This document shows, piece by piece, positions 43,870 through 53,218 of a stretch of DNA of 64,000 bases. Position numbers and translations under genes: made by a program. The notes below the pieces were generated by a model. The model made no database searches and was not told the origin of the DNA. It worked only from the letters and a program-made list of their open reading frames with translations. The DNA is taken from positions 31,119 through 95,118 of the forward strand of contig JAFUNS010000008.1 in the NCBI GenBank assembly GCA_017472925.1. The letters run 5' to 3'. Every line of letters begins with the position of its first letter. Positions within the stretch are counted from its first letter, which is position 1. Source of the DNA: Bacteroides sp. Its GTDB lineage: Bacteria > Bacteroidota > Bacteroidia > Bacteroidales > Bacteroidaceae.

Positions 43870-46035
43870 TTAATTTTCAGGGAATCCATAACCATTACTT
43901 AATGCACCACCTGATGTTGAAATCTGATCTCTATGAATAGGAATCAAGTAAACAGGCACTTCATTATTCTTCAAGCCATTGAACACATACAAGTCGTATT
44001 CATTCTTGTTCTTAACAATATTAATACCCCAATCAGTCTTGACATAACCATCAGCTTCCAAAGCCTTAGCTTCTTCACCTTCCGGATCAATGTATTCAAA
44101 CATACCCTTAATGGCCAAGTTTGTCATATTACCAGCTGTAAGATTATTCTTTGAAGTTCCATTCTTTTCAGCAACTGCATCCCAATCATCATTTTGGCCA
44201 CGCCATCCTGGATAAAGAACAGGATCTGTAGGATCCGGGCACTGGGTTGTCAAGCGATAACCATATGTACTCTTGGCATCTACCAATTTTGTCCAAATAT
44301 AGTTAGAAATAGTGTTTCCTGTTTCAGGGAATGTATAATAACCTTGAGTTTCCAAACCGGCAATCATAGCGCCTGTTCTTTCATGGAACTTAGCTATATC
44401 TGAATAAAGCTTATTGTTACGAATCATATCATAACGACGTTGACCTTCACCACCAAATTCAAGCTTACGTTCCTGCAAAATAGCATCAAGCAAATTGTTT
44501 CCACAAGATGCAATAAACGCATCAATATCAGAGTTACCTCCGAATGCACGATCATGAACTTGCTTCAAATGGTTCTTAGCAGATACTTGGTCACCTAAAA
44601 CAGCCTCAGCTTCAGCCAACAAAAGAATCATATCCGAGAAACGCATATATGGGCAATTGATACCAGACTGACGTTGTTTAGCTGTCCAAGGACTTGCCAT
44701 ACGGTTTTCATCCCATTTATTATTAACGATACCTCCCTTAGAACGACTACCCATTGCGAAAGATATGATTTGTTCTGCACCTTTACCGCTTGATGCAGTG
44801 ATAGCACAAGTTACATCACGACGCATATCACCGTTTTCAAAATCGCCATAATAATATACAGCATGGAAACGACTCTGGCCATAGTTCTTACAAGGATATC
44901 CATTACTACCACCACCTTCAGACGGACGACCGAAAGCATAAGGACGTTCTGTTTGTACACCCGGTGATTCTGGCAATTCATAGATATTTTCATTAGCAAT
45001 TTCCAAATTATTCATTTGTTGGAAAATGTACTGATATGGATTACCGAATTCCTGACCAGCACCTGAAGTGGCACGCGGGTCGGTAGTTTGCAAAGCAATC
45101 TGAGGACCAGGATTTTCCACACACATAGCCAAATACTTCTTAGCTATTTCATAGAACTTGGTATAATCTGTACGACGTCCATAGAAACATTCATCAGAGC
45201 CGTATGTGGAAGTAGCTACTTTATCAAAACTGATTGTGTTACCATTTAAATCCTTATAGAAGTCAGCTCCCAAATCGCCACGACGTGTTTGATAACCACC
45301 TTCCAACATAGCGATACGTCCAATCAAACCTTGTACATAAGTACGAGTCATAAATGTTTTATCAACAGCTGTATTTTCACCTGCACGATACATACGAGGT
45401 TCAACATCCATCAACAAATTCAGATGATATTCAGCAATTGAATCACGTGGAGAAATCCGTTCAACGGCTTGTCCAGGGAGCAACTGATGAGGAACATCAC
45501 CAAAGAAACGCATCAATTCATAATAAGCGGTAGCACGAAGTGCAATAGCTTCACCATACAACTGACCCACTAAACTTGGTTGATTAGAAGCTTTCATTTC
45601 TTCATAAGCAGGGGTTGCTTCAACAGCAGCACACAAAGAGTTCAATGAAGCAATAATCTTATACAAAGCAGACCAAGCGCCACTATAATTTACACCATCC
45701 AATGTGATATTAGTTGTACCACTACCACTGAAGTTCTGGTCGTAACCATATAAGTTTTCAGGAATATGTCGGCCTTGTGCACTATATGCTTCAGGGTGAC
45801 GTTCTGCATCAGAACCACCAATAATTACGTCATAGAACAAACCATTAGAGTGTACACTTGAGCTCGCACGCCATGTTTCGTATGCTTGATACAAGGCATA
45901 ACGGATATTAGTCGGGTCTGAAAAGACAAAATCCGCTGTAGTTTCAGAAGGAGAAGACGTTTCCAAAAAGTCTTCACAAGCAGTTGCGCCAAAGAGAAGG
46001 CCTGCTCCCAAGAGAGAATATAATATCTTTTTCAT
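43870..46035 (-). CDS. SusD/RagB-family glycan-binding lipoprotein (pair 1)
   Basis: A 721-residue lipoprotein with lipobox ATAC (Cys 20) followed by EDFLETSSPS, the usual SusD start. It has the alpha-helical TPR scaffold, a typical ATAYYELMRFFGDVP motif and a C-terminal QERKLEFGGEGQRRYDMIR block. SusD caps the SusC channel on the cell surface and binds oligosaccharides. It is somewhat larger than the average (~550), which usually means added loops at the glycan site. It follows susC by 37 bases. Confidence 0.95.
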   Translation of the reverse strand: MKKILYSLLGAGLLFGATACEDFLETSSPSETTADFVFSDPTNIRYALYQAYETWRASSSVHSNGLFYDVIIGGSDAERHPEAYSAQGRHIPENLYGYDQNFSGSGTTNITLDGVNYSGAWSALYKIIASLNSLCAAVEATPAYEEMKASNQPSLVGQLYGEAIALRATAYYELMRFFGDVPHQLLPGQAVERISPRDSIAEYHLNLLMDVEPRMYRAGENTAVDKTFMTRTYVQGLIGRIAMLEGGYQTRRGDLGADFYKDLNGNTISFDKVATSTYGSDECFYGRRTDYTKFYEIAKKYLAMCVENPGPQIALQTTDPRATSGAGQEFGNPYQYIFQQMNNLEIANENIYELPESPGVQTERPYAFGRPSEGGGSNGYPCKNYGQSRFHAVYYYGDFENGDMRRDVTCAITASSGKGAEQIISFAMGSRSKGGIVNNKWDENRMASPWTAKQRQSGINCPYMRFSDMILLLAEAEAVLGDQVSAKNHLKQVHDRAFGGNSDIDAFIASCGNNLLDAILQERKLEFGGEGQRRYDMIRNNKLYSDIAKFHERTGAMIAGLETQGYYTFPETGNTISNYIWTKLVDAKSTYGYRLTTQCPDPTDPVLYPGWRGQNDDWDAVAEKNGTSKNNLTAGNMTNLAIKGMFEYIDPEGEEAKALEADGYVKTDWGINIVKNKNEYDLYVFNGLKNNEVPVYLIPIHRDQISTSGGALSNGYGFPEN

Positions 46036-46072
46036 TGTTAATTCAATTTCTTAGTTTGACAAATTTCATTCA

Positions 46073-49000
46073 TTAGAAAGCCACGTTTACACCAAATGTA
46101 AATGTTCTTGCACGAGGATAGGCACCCCAGTCACCACCAATAGTTGGATAGTTACTATTCTTGCCAGCATCAGCATTTACTTCTGGATCTCTACCAGAAT
46201 AGCCTGTAATACAGAACAAATTACCAGCTGTAGCATATACACGAGCCTTGCTCAAACCAATTTTACTAATTACATTCTTTGGTAATGAATAACCAATAGT
46301 CAATGTATTCAAGCGCAAATAAGAAGCATCTTCAATGAATGTAGACAAAGTTACACCATTTTCATAGAAAGGAACAGCATACTTAGCGTTAGCATTCATT
46401 CTAGCCAATTCAGCAGGATCTGTAATACCTACCAATTCACCATTCTGTACATCATACAATTGGAACGCTTCATTCATGAACGCATACTTGTTCATACCTA
46501 AACCAGTTTCCTTATTACCAAATGTATTGATTAAGCTAGCGCAGTTATATACATTACCACCAATCTGATAAGTAAAGTTAGCTGATGCATCAAATCCCTT
46601 GAAAGTACCAGACAAGCCAAAACCACCTGTATGTTCAGCAACAACATTACCCAAATCTACTACGTCATCCAAATCAATAACGCCACTCTTATCCACATCT
46701 GTAATTTTTAAACAGCCAGGATAAGCAGTCTGAGTTGCAACGCCCTTTTCGTCTGTTGGCACTAAAATATGAGCTGGTCTATATTGAGAACCACCAACTT
46801 GTGCACTAAGATCTGCAATACCATCTTTCAAGACATATACACCATTCACATAGTTAAAGTCATCCAATGTATAGAATCCTTCACTCTTGAAGCCACGGAT
46901 TACACCTACCGGTGAATCTTCACGGAGTACATAGTCGTCACCTGGAGTAGTAGCAGAAGAAGCCCAACCTGAACCATAATAGATAGGAGTACCATTAGCC
47001 AATTCGTCAATGTTATTCTTATTGTAATTATAAGTTGCATTAAATGTCAAACTATAATCCTTACCACGAAGAATATCATAATTTACAGCGATTTCAACAC
47101 CTTTATTAGAAGTTTGACCAACATTTTGATACTGATAACTATAACCTGTAGAAGAGTCGATTTCTTGACGCATCAACAAGTCCTTAGTAGTATTCCAGTA
47201 AACATCCAATGTACCAGACAAACGATTATTCCAGAAACCGAAGTCTAAACCAATATTACGGCTAATGGTTGTTTCCCACTTCAAATCTGGATTAGCCTTC
47301 AAACCTTCAGGTCCATAAGTAGGGACTAAGACATTATTATATTTAGTAGAACCTGAGACCCAAGTTTCACGCCACAAAGAAGAACTGATATTATCAGCAC
47401 CTGCCATACCATATGACAAACGGAGTTTCAAATTAGACAACCATTCACTTGTATCTTCCAAGAATGCTTCATCCGAAATACGCCAAGCTGCAGCAGCTGC
47501 TGGGAAGAAGCCCCAACGATTATTAGGAGCAAACTTAGAAGAACCATCGGCACGGAATGTAGCTGTCAACAAATACTTGCCTTTATATGAATAATTAACA
47601 CGGGCAAAACCTGAAACAGAGTTATCACTCACACCGATATTAGAGCTAAACTTATCCATATTCAAGCTGGCATCAGTCATGTGAATCATACCAAACACAC
47701 GATCCATATCAAATGTATCACCATAACCTGCACCTTCAATTTTTGAGCTGAATGATTCTGAATTACTCATTTCATGTCCTAACAAGAATGACAAATTATG
47801 GTCATCGCCCAAACCTTGGACTTCATAATTCAAAGTATTCACCCAACGATAACCTTGGCTTCTTGAATTGCTCAATGAAGCTTTCTTAAAACCACTTGAA
47901 AGGCCATCTTCATAATAACGTCCTTCATTCCAACGTCTATTCAAGCCTATTTCAGTACGTGCAGTCAAGCCTTTAATTATTTCCCAACTCAAAGCAGCAT
48001 TACCGCGAAGGGAGTTAACCTTACCAATATTATCGACATCATTAGTCAATTCAACAGGACCACGACCAGCTTCTACGTGATCAGTACCCATACCCAACAA
48101 GGCATCCACACCGGTACCCAACGGATCAACAATAGGACGATATTGATATGCACGAGAGACTTGAGTACCTCTTGAGTTAACCCACGATTCACGTCCGGTT
48201 GTTTCAATTTCAGAATAACGGATATCCAAATCCAAATTTACGCCCTTTGCCAAATTTTGCTTCAACTTAAGGTTGGTAGAAAAACGTTCATAACCAGAGT
48301 TGATTTTCAGACCCTCATCGTCAATGTAGTTTACAGAAAAGTTAAATTTAGTCTTTTCACTACCTCCTGATATAGAAACGTTATGATTCCAAGCACTAGC
48401 TGTACGCAACATATCATCAGTCCAATCATGAGCGTCAACATTTGCATATTCATTCCAATGGTTACCATTGGCAGCACCCAAACCAAAATATTCAGCAATT
48501 GAAGCATCCATTCCCATTGACTTTGCAAATGACCAAGTGTGCTTCAAATATTCTTGAGCATTTAAAGTTTTCAATTTCTTTGCAATTGACTTTGTTTGGA
48601 AATAGCCTGAATAAGAAATAGAAAGTTTGTCCTTATCAGCACCCTTTGTAGTAACCAAGATTACACCATTTGCACCACGTGCACCATAAATGGCTGTAGA
48701 AGAAGCATCCTTTAATACATCAATTGACTGAATTTGGTCAGCAGGGATATCAGAAATACTTGATGCAGGGAAACCATCCACGATAAAAAGTGGGGAATTA
48801 CTTTGTGAGATAGATCCACCACCACGAACACGGATAGAGACTTCAGCGCCTGGACGACCATCTTGCATAGTGATGCTCACACCTGGCAATTTACCTTGGA
48901 GAGCTTGAGATACGTCTGATACAGGATTAGCGACCAAAGCATCCGAGCTTACAGATGCAACAGAACCGGTCAGGTCACGCTTCTTAACTGTACCATAACC

Positions 49001-49324
49001 AATAACCACCACTTCGTCGAGGGTTTTGTTATCTTCTTCCAAAACAATCACAAGATTTTGTCCAGCCTTTACCTCTTTAGTAAGGTAACCGATGTAAGAT
49101 ACTACCAACGTAGCATTGCTGGGAACATCAGAAATAGTAAAGTTACCATCGAAATCGGTGATAGTACCGTTAGTTGTACCTTTCACGAGTACGTTCACAC
49201 CAATCATCGGTTCACCGGTCTTGTCTTTCACAACACCGGTAGCAGTCTGCGCGAAAGCAACCACGCATAGCATACTCAACAACACGGTTGAGATAGCTCT
49301 TCTTGCTAATTCTCTAAGATTCAT
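46073..49324 (-). CDS. SusC/RagA-family TonB-dependent transporter (pair 1)
   Basis: A 1083-residue outer-membrane transporter. It has a signal peptide (to VAFAQ, ~26), a carboxypeptidase-regulatory-like domain (TGVVKDKTGEPMIGVNVLVKG onward), the TonB box region DEVVVIGYGT (~residue 103) and a plug with RVRGGGSISQSNSPLFIVDGF. A 22-strand barrel ends in Phe (GVNVAF). It imports oligosaccharides too large for porins, powered by TonB. Its promoter faces that of the second susC across a 556-base gap. Confidence 0.96.
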   Translation of the reverse strand: MNLRELARRAISTVLLSMLCVVAFAQTATGVVKDKTGEPMIGVNVLVKGTTNGTITDFDGNFTISDVPSNATLVVSYIGYLTKEVKAGQNLVIVLEEDNKTLDEVVVIGYGTVKKRDLTGSVASVSSDALVANPVSDVSQALQGKLPGVSITMQDGRPGAEVSIRVRGGGSISQSNSPLFIVDGFPASSISDIPADQIQSIDVLKDASSTAIYGARGANGVILVTTKGADKDKLSISYSGYFQTKSIAKKLKTLNAQEYLKHTWSFAKSMGMDASIAEYFGLGAANGNHWNEYANVDAHDWTDDMLRTASAWNHNVSISGGSEKTKFNFSVNYIDDEGLKINSGYERFSTNLKLKQNLAKGVNLDLDIRYSEIETTGRESWVNSRGTQVSRAYQYRPIVDPLGTGVDALLGMGTDHVEAGRGPVELTNDVDNIGKVNSLRGNAALSWEIIKGLTARTEIGLNRRWNEGRYYEDGLSSGFKKASLSNSRSQGYRWVNTLNYEVQGLGDDHNLSFLLGHEMSNSESFSSKIEGAGYGDTFDMDRVFGMIHMTDASLNMDKFSSNIGVSDNSVSGFARVNYSYKGKYLLTATFRADGSSKFAPNNRWGFFPAAAAAWRISDEAFLEDTSEWLSNLKLRLSYGMAGADNISSSLWRETWVSGSTKYNNVLVPTYGPEGLKANPDLKWETTISRNIGLDFGFWNNRLSGTLDVYWNTTKDLLMRQEIDSSTGYSYQYQNVGQTSNKGVEIAVNYDILRGKDYSLTFNATYNYNKNNIDELANGTPIYYGSGWASSATTPGDDYVLREDSPVGVIRGFKSEGFYTLDDFNYVNGVYVLKDGIADLSAQVGGSQYRPAHILVPTDEKGVATQTAYPGCLKITDVDKSGVIDLDDVVDLGNVVAEHTGGFGLSGTFKGFDASANFTYQIGGNVYNCASLINTFGNKETGLGMNKYAFMNEAFQLYDVQNGELVGITDPAELARMNANAKYAVPFYENGVTLSTFIEDASYLRLNTLTIGYSLPKNVISKIGLSKARVYATAGNLFCITGYSGRDPEVNADAGKNSNYPTIGGDWGAYPRARTFTFGVNVAF

Positions 49325-49395
49325 ACATGTGTTTTTTATAGTTAGTAATAATAAAAAATTGCCAATAGACAGTAAGGTTCTTGATGAACATTTGG

Positions 49396-49427
49396 CAAAT
49401 GTATTGTTTTGTTAAAACATATTCAAC
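49396..49427 (-). promoter_or_regulatory. Promoter of susCD pair 1
   Basis: The minus strand has TACATTTG at 49396-49403 and GTTG 20 bases further upstream (49424-49427) as a near-match -33 element. Confidence 0.6.
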
Positions 49428-49502
49428 TAACAATAAACATTTAACACAAAAAACCCATACTTTTAACATCTATTAAGTGTTACAAAATCCACACAGACTA
49501 AA

Positions 49503-49520
49503 TTCGTTATCGTTAACGAA
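49503..49520. promoter_or_regulatory. Candidate operator between the two susC promoters
   Basis: A 7-bp inverted repeat TTCGTTA/TAACGAA with a 4-base spacer. It lies in the 49325-49880 gap, which has no gene and otherwise holds the two divergent promoters and AT-rich sequence. Confidence 0.4.
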
Positions 49521-49789
49521 GCCCAACACAATGGTTTTTATAACGATTTTATTTACCTTCGAACGCACAAATGCGTCTATCCTATCAATTCTTTTTTCTT
49601 CACAAAAGAACATTAAAGCAAAAAACATTATTTTTCAATTATCGCCCATTCCATCGAAGTTTTCAAATACAGTTTTAAAGTTATCATATACAATTCATGT
49701 AAAATTTTCGACAGAATAAAAAACAGAAAAGGTGTATTATTTGAGTTCAAAAAGGTTAAAAATTGCACATTTTAGCATTTAGAAACATC

Positions 49790-49797
49790 TATTTTTG
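49790..49797 (+). promoter_or_regulatory. -7 box of susCD pair 2
   Basis: TATTTTTG matches TAnnTTTG; the leader to the ATG is about 77 bases and contains a small CTCG/CGAG hairpin. Confidence 0.65.
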
Positions 49798-49880
49798 CAA
49801 CGTCCTCGGAGTACTTTTTCGAGAGCACTAACATTGAGAGAGATACATTTATTATTATTGTTAAATTAAAATTTAGTTTT

Positions 49881-52800
49881 ATGGAAAACATGATGAAAAA
49901 GAATTGGTGGAAGTTCTGCCTCATGGCTCTTCTGCTAATCTTATCGCCTCCTGAAGCGATGGCGCAGAGTTTTACCATCAAAGGTCAGGTTGTTGACAAT
50001 ACCGGAGAATCCGTAATCGGTGCCTCTGTTGTAGAAAAAGGCAACGCTACCAATGGTACAATTACAGACTTTGACGGTAACTTTGAGCTTAAATTGTCAG
50101 GCAAAGGAAAGACTTTGGTCATTTCTTATGTAGGTTACCAAACCCAAGAAGTGGCAGCTGTAGCCGGTAAGGACTTGAAGATTGTTCTTCAAGACGATGC
50201 ACAAGCCATGGAAGAAGTGGTAGTTATCGGTTACGGTAGCCGTGCTCGTAAGGACTTGACCGGTTCTGTAGGTTCTGTATCGGGGACTAAGATTGCAGCA
50301 GTTCCTGTGGCTTCTGCAGCAGAGGCGTTGCAAGGTAAAATTGCCGGTGTACAGATTACTACAACAGACGGTGCTCCAGGAGCTGACATCAACATCCGTA
50401 TCCGTGGTGGTTCAGCCATTTCAAGTTCTCAAGACTCCAAGCCGTTGTTCATTGTAGACGGTTTCCAAGCTGACAATATCAACGACATTCCTCCAACAGA
50501 CATCCAAAGTATTGACGTATTGAAGGACGCCTCATTAACCGCTATCTACGGTGCCCGTGGTGGTAATGGTGTAGTTATCGTAACAACCAAGAATGCCAAG
50601 GCTGGTAAAGTAAAAGTAGAATTCAATGCATATGGTCAGATGTCTTATTTGGCAGGAAAACAAGACATGTTGAATACATACGAATTCGTTAAATATCAAT
50701 TGGATGCTTGTATCGCCAACAACACTCGTACATACCAATTCCGTCGTGACTTCGGTAACCCAAACGACTTGGATATCTACAAAACCAAACCAACACACGA
50801 TTGGCAGGACGAATTAATGGGTGACGGAGCCTTAACACAAATGTACAACGTATCTGTAAACGGCGGTAGCGAAAAAATACGCTTCAACACGTCTCTTACC
50901 CAACACAATCAAGACGGTATCATTACAGGGTCGGGGGTTCGTCGTACCAACATGAATACCAAAGTTAACATCCAGCTTGCAGACAATGTTACATTACTTA
51001 TCAATCCACGTTTCACTTATCGTCGTGACTTGGGTGCAGGTGCAAGCGGCATTGGTACCAACGGTTTGATTGGCGTACTAAATTACAAACCAACCAACGG
51101 TCTCCGTGAATTTACTTCTATCGATGAAGAGTGGGAAGACTTCAATGTAGAACGTTATTGGGTAAATGCCAGTCCGTTGGATGACATCAACCAAAACTAT
51201 AATCTGAAACACTCTTATAGCTTTACCAACCAAGCAAGTATCACTTGGGAAATCATCAAGGGACTTACTTTCCGTTCGGATATTGCTCAATTCTGGAGTT
51301 TCAATGACCAGAACCGCTACTATGGTTATTTGACTGATACAGCTGCAAAACATAACAATCAGCCAGTAGCTCAAATCACCAACACTCAAGGTTTTAAATA
51401 CACTTGGACTAACACGTTAAACTATGCATTTACTCACAAAGAGAATCATAATTTTTCTTTCTTATTAGGCCAAGAAATCCAACATAGCCAAACTAAGACT
51501 AATTACCAGTCTTCACGTTATTTCCCACAAGAAATAAATCCTCGCACAGCATTCAACAATATGGGTTTAGGTAGTGCATTCGAATCTACATCTAATCTGA
51601 CTACTCCTAACCGTATTGCTTCTTATTTCGGTCAGGCCAACTACAACTGGAAACATCGCTATCTGTTGTCAGCGACCTTCCGTGCCGACGGTTCCACTCG
51701 TTTTGCTCCAGGTAATCAATGGGGTTACTTCCCATCTATTTCTGGTGCATGGGTTGTTTCTGAAGAATCCTGGTGGAATAAGGATGTAGTAGACAATTTG
51801 AAGATTCGTGCCGCATTCGGTCTTTCTGGTAACAACAACATCGGTGATGACCGCTGGCGTTACCAATACTCCATCTACGCAAACGGCGGACCAAGTTGGG
51901 GTGAAAGCACACTGACTCAAAATGGTGACAAATATTACAATACAGACAATTTGTTCCCGAACAAGGACATCAAATGGGAGACTACCGTTACCCGTAACTT
52001 GGCAGCCGACATTTCTTTGTTCAATGGACGTCTGACTGTAACTCCGGAAGTCTATTGGAATACAACACGCGACTTGTTGTACCGTTGTCAGATTCCGACT
52101 ACTACCGGTTATACTTATCAATGGCAGAATGTAGGTAAGGTATCCAACAAGGGTCTTGAATTGACTGTACAAGGGGACATTCTCCGCGGTAAGGATTATG
52201 TATTGACCGGTACCTTTACCATGGGTATGAACAAGACTAAGGTAGAAAAGATCAATGGTACAGACGCTTACATTCCAGCTAAGAGTTGGGACTCTGAAGA
52301 CAACTTCCGTTTGGTTGAAGGAGAAGAAGTGGGTCTGATTTACGGTTATGTATACGACGGTATTTATGGATTCGACGGATTCCATCGCGATGGTTTCAAT
52401 TATGCGCCTAATGATGAAGCATATTTGGCTGAAAATCCAGGTGTACAAGACAAGCCGACCGTTGAAGGTCTGTTCGGTACTCTTCCAGGACGTATCAAAG
52501 TAAAAGACTTGAATGATGACGGCAAGATTGACATCAACGACCGTACCATTATCGGTAATACCAACCCGAAAGTTCAAGGTGGTTTCGGATTTAGCGGTCA
52601 ATGGAAAGATTTTGACTTTACTGCCAACTTTACTTACATGCTCGATTTCGACGTAATCAATGCTACTGCATACGATTTGTCTTCTGCATGTGGAGCAAGC
52701 GCAACCAACCCACGCAACGTACTCGCCAAGTTTGGCTATGACAACCGTTGGGTATACTATGGTGACATTTACAACACCAACGCTGATGGTACACAAAGCA

Positions 52801-53183
52801 TCTACAACCTCAATGAGCCTTTGATCTCCAACAGTCAGCACATCGACTATTTGGACGTTTACGAACAGATCAATGCAGGCAAGACTCTCTGGAATCCGCA
52901 GAACGTAACAACCCGTTACACGCTCTCTAACTTTGTAGAAGACGGTTCATTCTTGCGTATGACAGACTTGACCATCGGTTATACTTTACCAAGTGCATTG
53001 ACCAACAAATTGGGTGTTTCCCGTCTGCGTTTGTATGTAACCGGTTCTAACTTGTTCTGTTTGACAAGCTACTCTGGCTATGACCCTGAAGTAGATATCC
53101 AGAACGGTTTGACACCGAACGTTGACTACAACCGTTATCCACGTAGCCGCAGCTACCTGGTAGGTGTAAATCTATCTTTCTAA
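49881..53183 (+). CDS. SusC/RagA-family TonB-dependent transporter (pair 2)
   Basis: An 1100-residue SusC with signal peptide (to EAMAQ, ~29), a carboxypeptidase-regulatory-like domain (FTIKGQVVDNTGESVIGASV), TonB-box region EEVVVIGYGS (~residue 112), a plug with RIRGGSAISSSQDSKPLFIVDGF and a barrel ending GVNLSF. The start could also be the Met three codons later. It is clearly related to the pair-1 SusC in the regular domain order but differs in the barrel, so the two probably take different pectin fragments. susD follows 35 bases later. Confidence 0.96.
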   Translation: MENMMKKNWWKFCLMALLLILSPPEAMAQSFTIKGQVVDNTGESVIGASVVEKGNATNGTITDFDGNFELKLSGKGKTLVISYVGYQTQEVAAVAGKDLKIVLQDDAQAMEEVVVIGYGSRARKDLTGSVGSVSGTKIAAVPVASAAEALQGKIAGVQITTTDGAPGADINIRIRGGSAISSSQDSKPLFIVDGFQADNINDIPPTDIQSIDVLKDASLTAIYGARGGNGVVIVTTKNAKAGKVKVEFNAYGQMSYLAGKQDMLNTYEFVKYQLDACIANNTRTYQFRRDFGNPNDLDIYKTKPTHDWQDELMGDGALTQMYNVSVNGGSEKIRFNTSLTQHNQDGIITGSGVRRTNMNTKVNIQLADNVTLLINPRFTYRRDLGAGASGIGTNGLIGVLNYKPTNGLREFTSIDEEWEDFNVERYWVNASPLDDINQNYNLKHSYSFTNQASITWEIIKGLTFRSDIAQFWSFNDQNRYYGYLTDTAAKHNNQPVAQITNTQGFKYTWTNTLNYAFTHKENHNFSFLLGQEIQHSQTKTNYQSSRYFPQEINPRTAFNNMGLGSAFESTSNLTTPNRIASYFGQANYNWKHRYLLSATFRADGSTRFAPGNQWGYFPSISGAWVVSEESWWNKDVVDNLKIRAAFGLSGNNNIGDDRWRYQYSIYANGGPSWGESTLTQNGDKYYNTDNLFPNKDIKWETTVTRNLAADISLFNGRLTVTPEVYWNTTRDLLYRCQIPTTTGYTYQWQNVGKVSNKGLELTVQGDILRGKDYVLTGTFTMGMNKTKVEKINGTDAYIPAKSWDSEDNFRLVEGEEVGLIYGYVYDGIYGFDGFHRDGFNYAPNDEAYLAENPGVQDKPTVEGLFGTLPGRIKVKDLNDDGKIDINDRTIIGNTNPKVQGGFGFSGQWKDFDFTANFTYMLDFDVINATAYDLSSACGASATNPRNVLAKFGYDNRWVYYGDIYNTNADGTQSIYNLNEPLISNSQHIDYLDVYEQINAGKTLWNPQNVTTRYTLSNFVEDGSFLRMTDLTIGYTLPSALTNKLGVSRLRLYVTGSNLFCLTSYSGYDPEVDIQNGLTPNVDYNRYPRSRSYLVGVNLSF

Positions 53184-53218
53184 TAGAAACAGTATAAACC
53201 ATTAAGAAGATAAATAAC

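Noticed and set aside
51669-52841. A 390-codon open frame on the minus strand opposite susC of pair 2
   Set aside because: It lies fully antisense to an obvious SusC, lacks any recognisable domain and reflects codon bias of the real gene.
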